Source: CAYUQT01 sp964596165 (GTDB lineage Bacteria; Planctomycetota; Phycisphaerae; UBA1845; JAFGLZ01). Taken from it: a DNA stretch of 7,163 nt. The notes below the pieces were generated by a model. That model saw only the letters and a list, made by a program, of their open reading frames with translations, was not told the origin of the DNA and made no database searches. The stretch is from the NCBI GenBank assembly GCA_964596165.1, contig CAZQTW010000133.1, positions 1 through 7,163 of the forward strand, read 5' to 3'. This document shows, in pieces, positions 4,928 to 7,163 of the stretch (the first letter of the stretch is position 1; each line of letters starts with the position of its first letter). The position numbers were made by a program, and so were the translations under genes.

Positions 4928-6892
4928 ATGAGTGTTGAACAAGATTCGTCAACGACGTGTGAGCAGGTGGCATTGGCGCGCTGTCCTTCGTGCGGCCATG
5001 AGAATCCGCCGGGTGTGGAGTCCTGCGGCGGCTGCGGCCGTTCTTTGGCGGCCGACAGGGCAACCGAGCGGAAACCGCATTGTTCATTGGCTTGCCTGTC
5101 GGCGGTTGCGGTCATCGTTGTCGTTACCTTTGTCGCCTTTGTGCCGACGTTGTTCAACGGGTTCGTCTACTGGGACGACGACGTCACCCTGCTGGGCAAT
5201 CCCAACTACCAGGCGCTTTGGCCCGGAAACCTCCGCTGGATGTTCTCGACCACCCATACCGGCGCCTATCAGCCGCTTGCCTGGGTATCGTTGGCGCTGG
5301 ACTACCAGATTTGGGGTCACGAGAGACCGGGAGGGTATCATCTCACAAGCCTTCTCCTGCACATCGGGGGGGCATTGGTCTTCTTCTTTGTGTCGCTGCG
5401 ATTGTTGCGTGCGGCTCTGCGTGTCCCGGAAGGCGAGGCCGATCTTCCGCTGACGCTGTCCGCAGCGGTTGCCGCACTGGTTTACGCCGTCCATCCGCTT
5501 CGCGTAGAGTCGGTTGCCTGGGCGACTGAACGACGAGACGTTCTGAGCGGATTGTTCGTCTTTCTCACGCTGCTCTCCTACCTTCGCGCTCGAACTCCGC
5601 TACCGGACGGATCGGAACAGAAGGGTCGCTCACTTGCGTGGACGTTTGTCCTATTCGTACTGGCCATGCTGTCGAAGGGGACGACCGTCGTTCTGCCGGT
5701 CGTCATGCTCATACTGGACTTCTATCCTCTTCGGCGATTGGGCGGCGGGCCACGCAATTGGTTCACTCGCCGGACTCGCGAGGTTTGGATCGAGAAGGTG
5801 CCTTTCCTCGTGGCGGCAGTCGTGGCAGGGGTTGTTGCGGTGAGAGGCCAGCAGGAAGCAGGGGCCCTTGCCAGCTTGGCCGAGCGGGATGTTGCCGCTC
5901 GCATTGCGGTGGCGTTTTATGGTCCGGCGTTCTACCTTTACAAGACGATCGTCCCGTTCGGGCTCAGTCCGGTGTATGAATGGCCCATCAGGTTTTCTCC
6001 GTTGAACCTCCCCTTCCTCCTCAGCGGGGTTGTTGTCATTGCGATCACCGTATGCGTCATCCGATTCTACCGGTACTGGCCCCCAGGCCTATTTTTGTGG
6101 CTGGTGTACCTGACTGTTCTGGCGCCGCTTCTGCTGCCCTTTCAACTCGGGACCAACTTGGCGGCCGATCGGAATACGTACTTGTCTTGTACCGTGTGGG
6201 CCGTTCTGGCCGGCGTGGCGGTGGCGTACTGCTGGCTTCGTCGAGGCAGCGGCGTGGGGACCGCCGTGACGGTGTTGGCCGGTGCGTTGGTCGTCGGGCT
6301 CGCGTGGCTTACCGCCGCCCAGTGCCGTGTTTGGCGCGACACCGAGGCGCTGTGGACCCATGTTCAGGCGGTTTGTCCGGGGACGTGGCATGCCGAGGCC
6401 GGGCTGGGTGGTGTGAGACATCGGGAAGGGTTGCGGACAGAAGACAAGCACAAAGCGGCCGCACTCTTCGAGGAGGCCCTCAAGCACTATCAGAAGGCAC
6501 TCGACATCAACCCCGAATCCGCCGACTTGCACAACAACGCCGGATCGATTCTGATCTGTCTGGATCGTGTTGGGGATGCGCTGACGTACTATCGGCAGGC
6601 TGTCAAGTTGAACCCCATGTTGGCGCCGGCCCAATACAACTTGGCCAGCACGCTGGCAAAGATGGGCCGCGACGTCGAAGCGATCGATTTCTTCAAGAAG
6701 GCCGTTCAACTTGCCCCGAAGTTTGCCGAGGCCCATTTCAATCTGGCCAACGCCTATGTTCGCCTCGGCATGTATGCCGAGGCTCGCGAGCATTATCGGA
6801 AGACAATTCAATATGACTACGGCCGCCGGAATACCCAGGCTGCCGTGGATGCGTTGCGGCAGGTTGACAACCGGCTCCTGCAGGCGCCGTAG
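4928..6892 (+). CDS. TMTC/GT-C-like membrane glycosyltransferase with N-terminal zinc ribbon and C-terminal TPRs
   Basis: The 654-residue protein has three parts. Residues 19-36 form a zinc-ribbon-like motif, C19-PS-C22 and C33-GG-C36. Residues 57 to about 464 contain roughly ten to eleven hydrophobic segments; after the first comes NGFVYWDDD (77-85), followed by AYQPLAWVSLALDY (113-126), HPLRVESVAW (189-198), LSKGTTVVLP (248-257) and LAADRNTYLS (411-420). This order matches the TMTC family of O-mannosyltransferases, where the acidic pair in the first extracytoplasmic loop is catalytically important. Residues 508-630 hold three to four TPRs. By family analogy it would transfer a sugar from a lipid-linked donor to proteins or another acceptor outside the cytoplasm; donor and acceptor are unknown. 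AGGG seven bases before the ATG supports the start. The zinc ribbon appears to be an addition to the usual layout. Other GT-C activities, or none, remain possible. Confidence 0.85.
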   Translation: MSVEQDSSTTCEQVALARCPSCGHENPPGVESCGGCGRSLAADRATERKPHCSLACLSAVAVIVVVTFVAFVPTLFNGFVYWDDDVTLLGNPNYQALWPGNLRWMFSTTHTGAYQPLAWVSLALDYQIWGHERPGGYHLTSLLLHIGGALVFFFVSLRLLRAALRVPEGEADLPLTLSAAVAALVYAVHPLRVESVAWATERRDVLSGLFVFLTLLSYLRARTPLPDGSEQKGRSLAWTFVLFVLAMLSKGTTVVLPVVMLILDFYPLRRLGGGPRNWFTRRTREVWIEKVPFLVAAVVAGVVAVRGQQEAGALASLAERDVAARIAVAFYGPAFYLYKTIVPFGLSPVYEWPIRFSPLNLPFLLSGVVVIAITVCVIRFYRYWPPGLFLWLVYLTVLAPLLLPFQLGTNLAADRNTYLSCTVWAVLAGVAVAYCWLRRGSGVGTAVTVLAGALVVGLAWLTAAQCRVWRDTEALWTHVQAVCPGTWHAEAGLGGVRHREGLRTEDKHKAAALFEEALKHYQKALDINPESADLHNNAGSILICLDRVGDALTYYRQAVKLNPMLAPAQYNLASTLAKMGRDVEAIDFFKKAVQLAPKFAEAHFNLANAYVRLGMYAEAREHYRKTIQYDYGRRNTQAAVDALRQVDNRLLQAP

Positions 6893-7023
6893 AACAGTCA
6901 TAGTCCGGCCGCCCGAAAGACCCTTCGAATCGGTACGGCGGTTCGCTTGTCCGTGCCTTGCGCGGGGTTCATGATTCCCTTGGAATCCGGTACGATCTCC
7001 ACCACGGCAAGAACACCCGAATC

Positions 7024-7029
7024 AAGGAG
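7024..7029 (+). promoter_or_regulatory. Strong Shine-Dalgarno before the GTG at 7037
   Basis: AAGGAG sits seven bases before the GTG. It is the best ribosome-binding site in the window and establishes both the strand and the start of the gene at the right edge. A possible -10 (TACGAT, 6991-6996) lies upstream but its -35 is poor. Confidence 0.65.
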
Positions 7030-7036
7030 AACCCAC

Positions 7037-7163
7037 GTGCTCGCGTTCGGATTCAGGCTGTGCGGCGTCGTCTTCATGCTTTCCGCTTTGATGCTTCCGG
7101 CTTCACAGGCACCGGCCATGACCGAGGAGGAACTGTGCCGGTTGTACATGGGCGTCGTCGAAG
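7037..7163 (+). CDS. Secreted protein of unknown function, 5' part only
   Basis: The frame from GTG 7037 stays open for 42 codons to the window edge. It begins with a signal peptide: a short N-terminus with Arg7, a hydrophobic stretch (about 9-20) and the site APA (25-27), after which cleavage is likely. The first mature residues, MTEEELCRLYMGVVE, match nothing I recognise. The ideal Shine-Dalgarno and the signal peptide together make this a real gene although only its beginning is visible. It lies 144 bases after the stop of the glycosyltransferase-like gene on the same strand, so the two may or may not share a transcript. The competing minus-strand frame over 6898-7149 lacks such support. 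Confidence 0.7.
   Translation, partial: MLAFGFRLCGVVFMLSALMLPASQAPAMTEEELCRLYMGVVE

Noticed and set aside
5980..6901. Long alternate frames on both strands inside the glycosyltransferase-like gene
   Set aside because: The true frame continues through membrane segments and TPRs; the alternates are composition artefacts.
6898..7149. 83-codon minus-strand frame at the right edge
   Set aside because: The plus-strand gene starting at 7037 has an ideal Shine-Dalgarno and signal peptide, which this frame lacks.
1..7163. tRNA, rRNA, CRISPR array or phage/defence genes
   Set aside because: No T-loop-like tRNA segment, no regularly spaced array and no recognisable defence or phage protein was found on reading both strands.

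Overview
The window looks like chromosomal DNA of a free-living, moderately GC-rich bacterium. I infer Planctomycetota or a relative from three things: a membrane glycosyltransferase-like protein with TPRs, two planctomycete-style YkgJ cysteine-cluster proteins, and use of GTG/TTG starts. No rRNA or other phylogenetic marker is present, so this placement is tentative.

Left edge (1-262): two copies of a ~20-bp motif in direct orientation, ending in CTGACA, look like the terminus of an IS21-family insertion sequence that continues outside the window. A strong 16-bp stem-loop lies just downstream of the acs stop. The minus strand then carries, in transcription order from right to left: two YkgJ-family cysteine-cluster proteins joined by a 1-nt stop/start overlap (4585-3681), an HU/IHF-like DNA-binding protein with a TTG start (3497-3141), a very small exported or lipoprotein-like protein (2871-2656) behind a near-consensus promoter, a 407-bp gap, and acetyl-CoA synthetase acs (2248-263). 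Spacing and separate promoter candidates suggest four transcription units (ykgJ pair, HU, small exported protein, acs), not one operon.

Plus strand: a divergent 654-aa protein (4928-6892) combines a CxxC-CxxC zinc-ribbon-like N-terminus, a multi-spanning TMTC/GT-C-like membrane domain and a C-terminal TPR array. At the right edge a second plus-strand gene starts at GTG 7037 behind an ideal Shine-Dalgarno and encodes a signal peptide; it runs off the window.

Acs activates acetate to acetyl-CoA and HU is a nucleoid protein. The glycosyltransferase-like protein would act at the membrane. No shared pathway links all the genes. I see no convincing new multi-gene system; the least explained items are the small exported protein, the coupled YkgJ pair and the zinc-ribbon/GT-C/TPR fusion.
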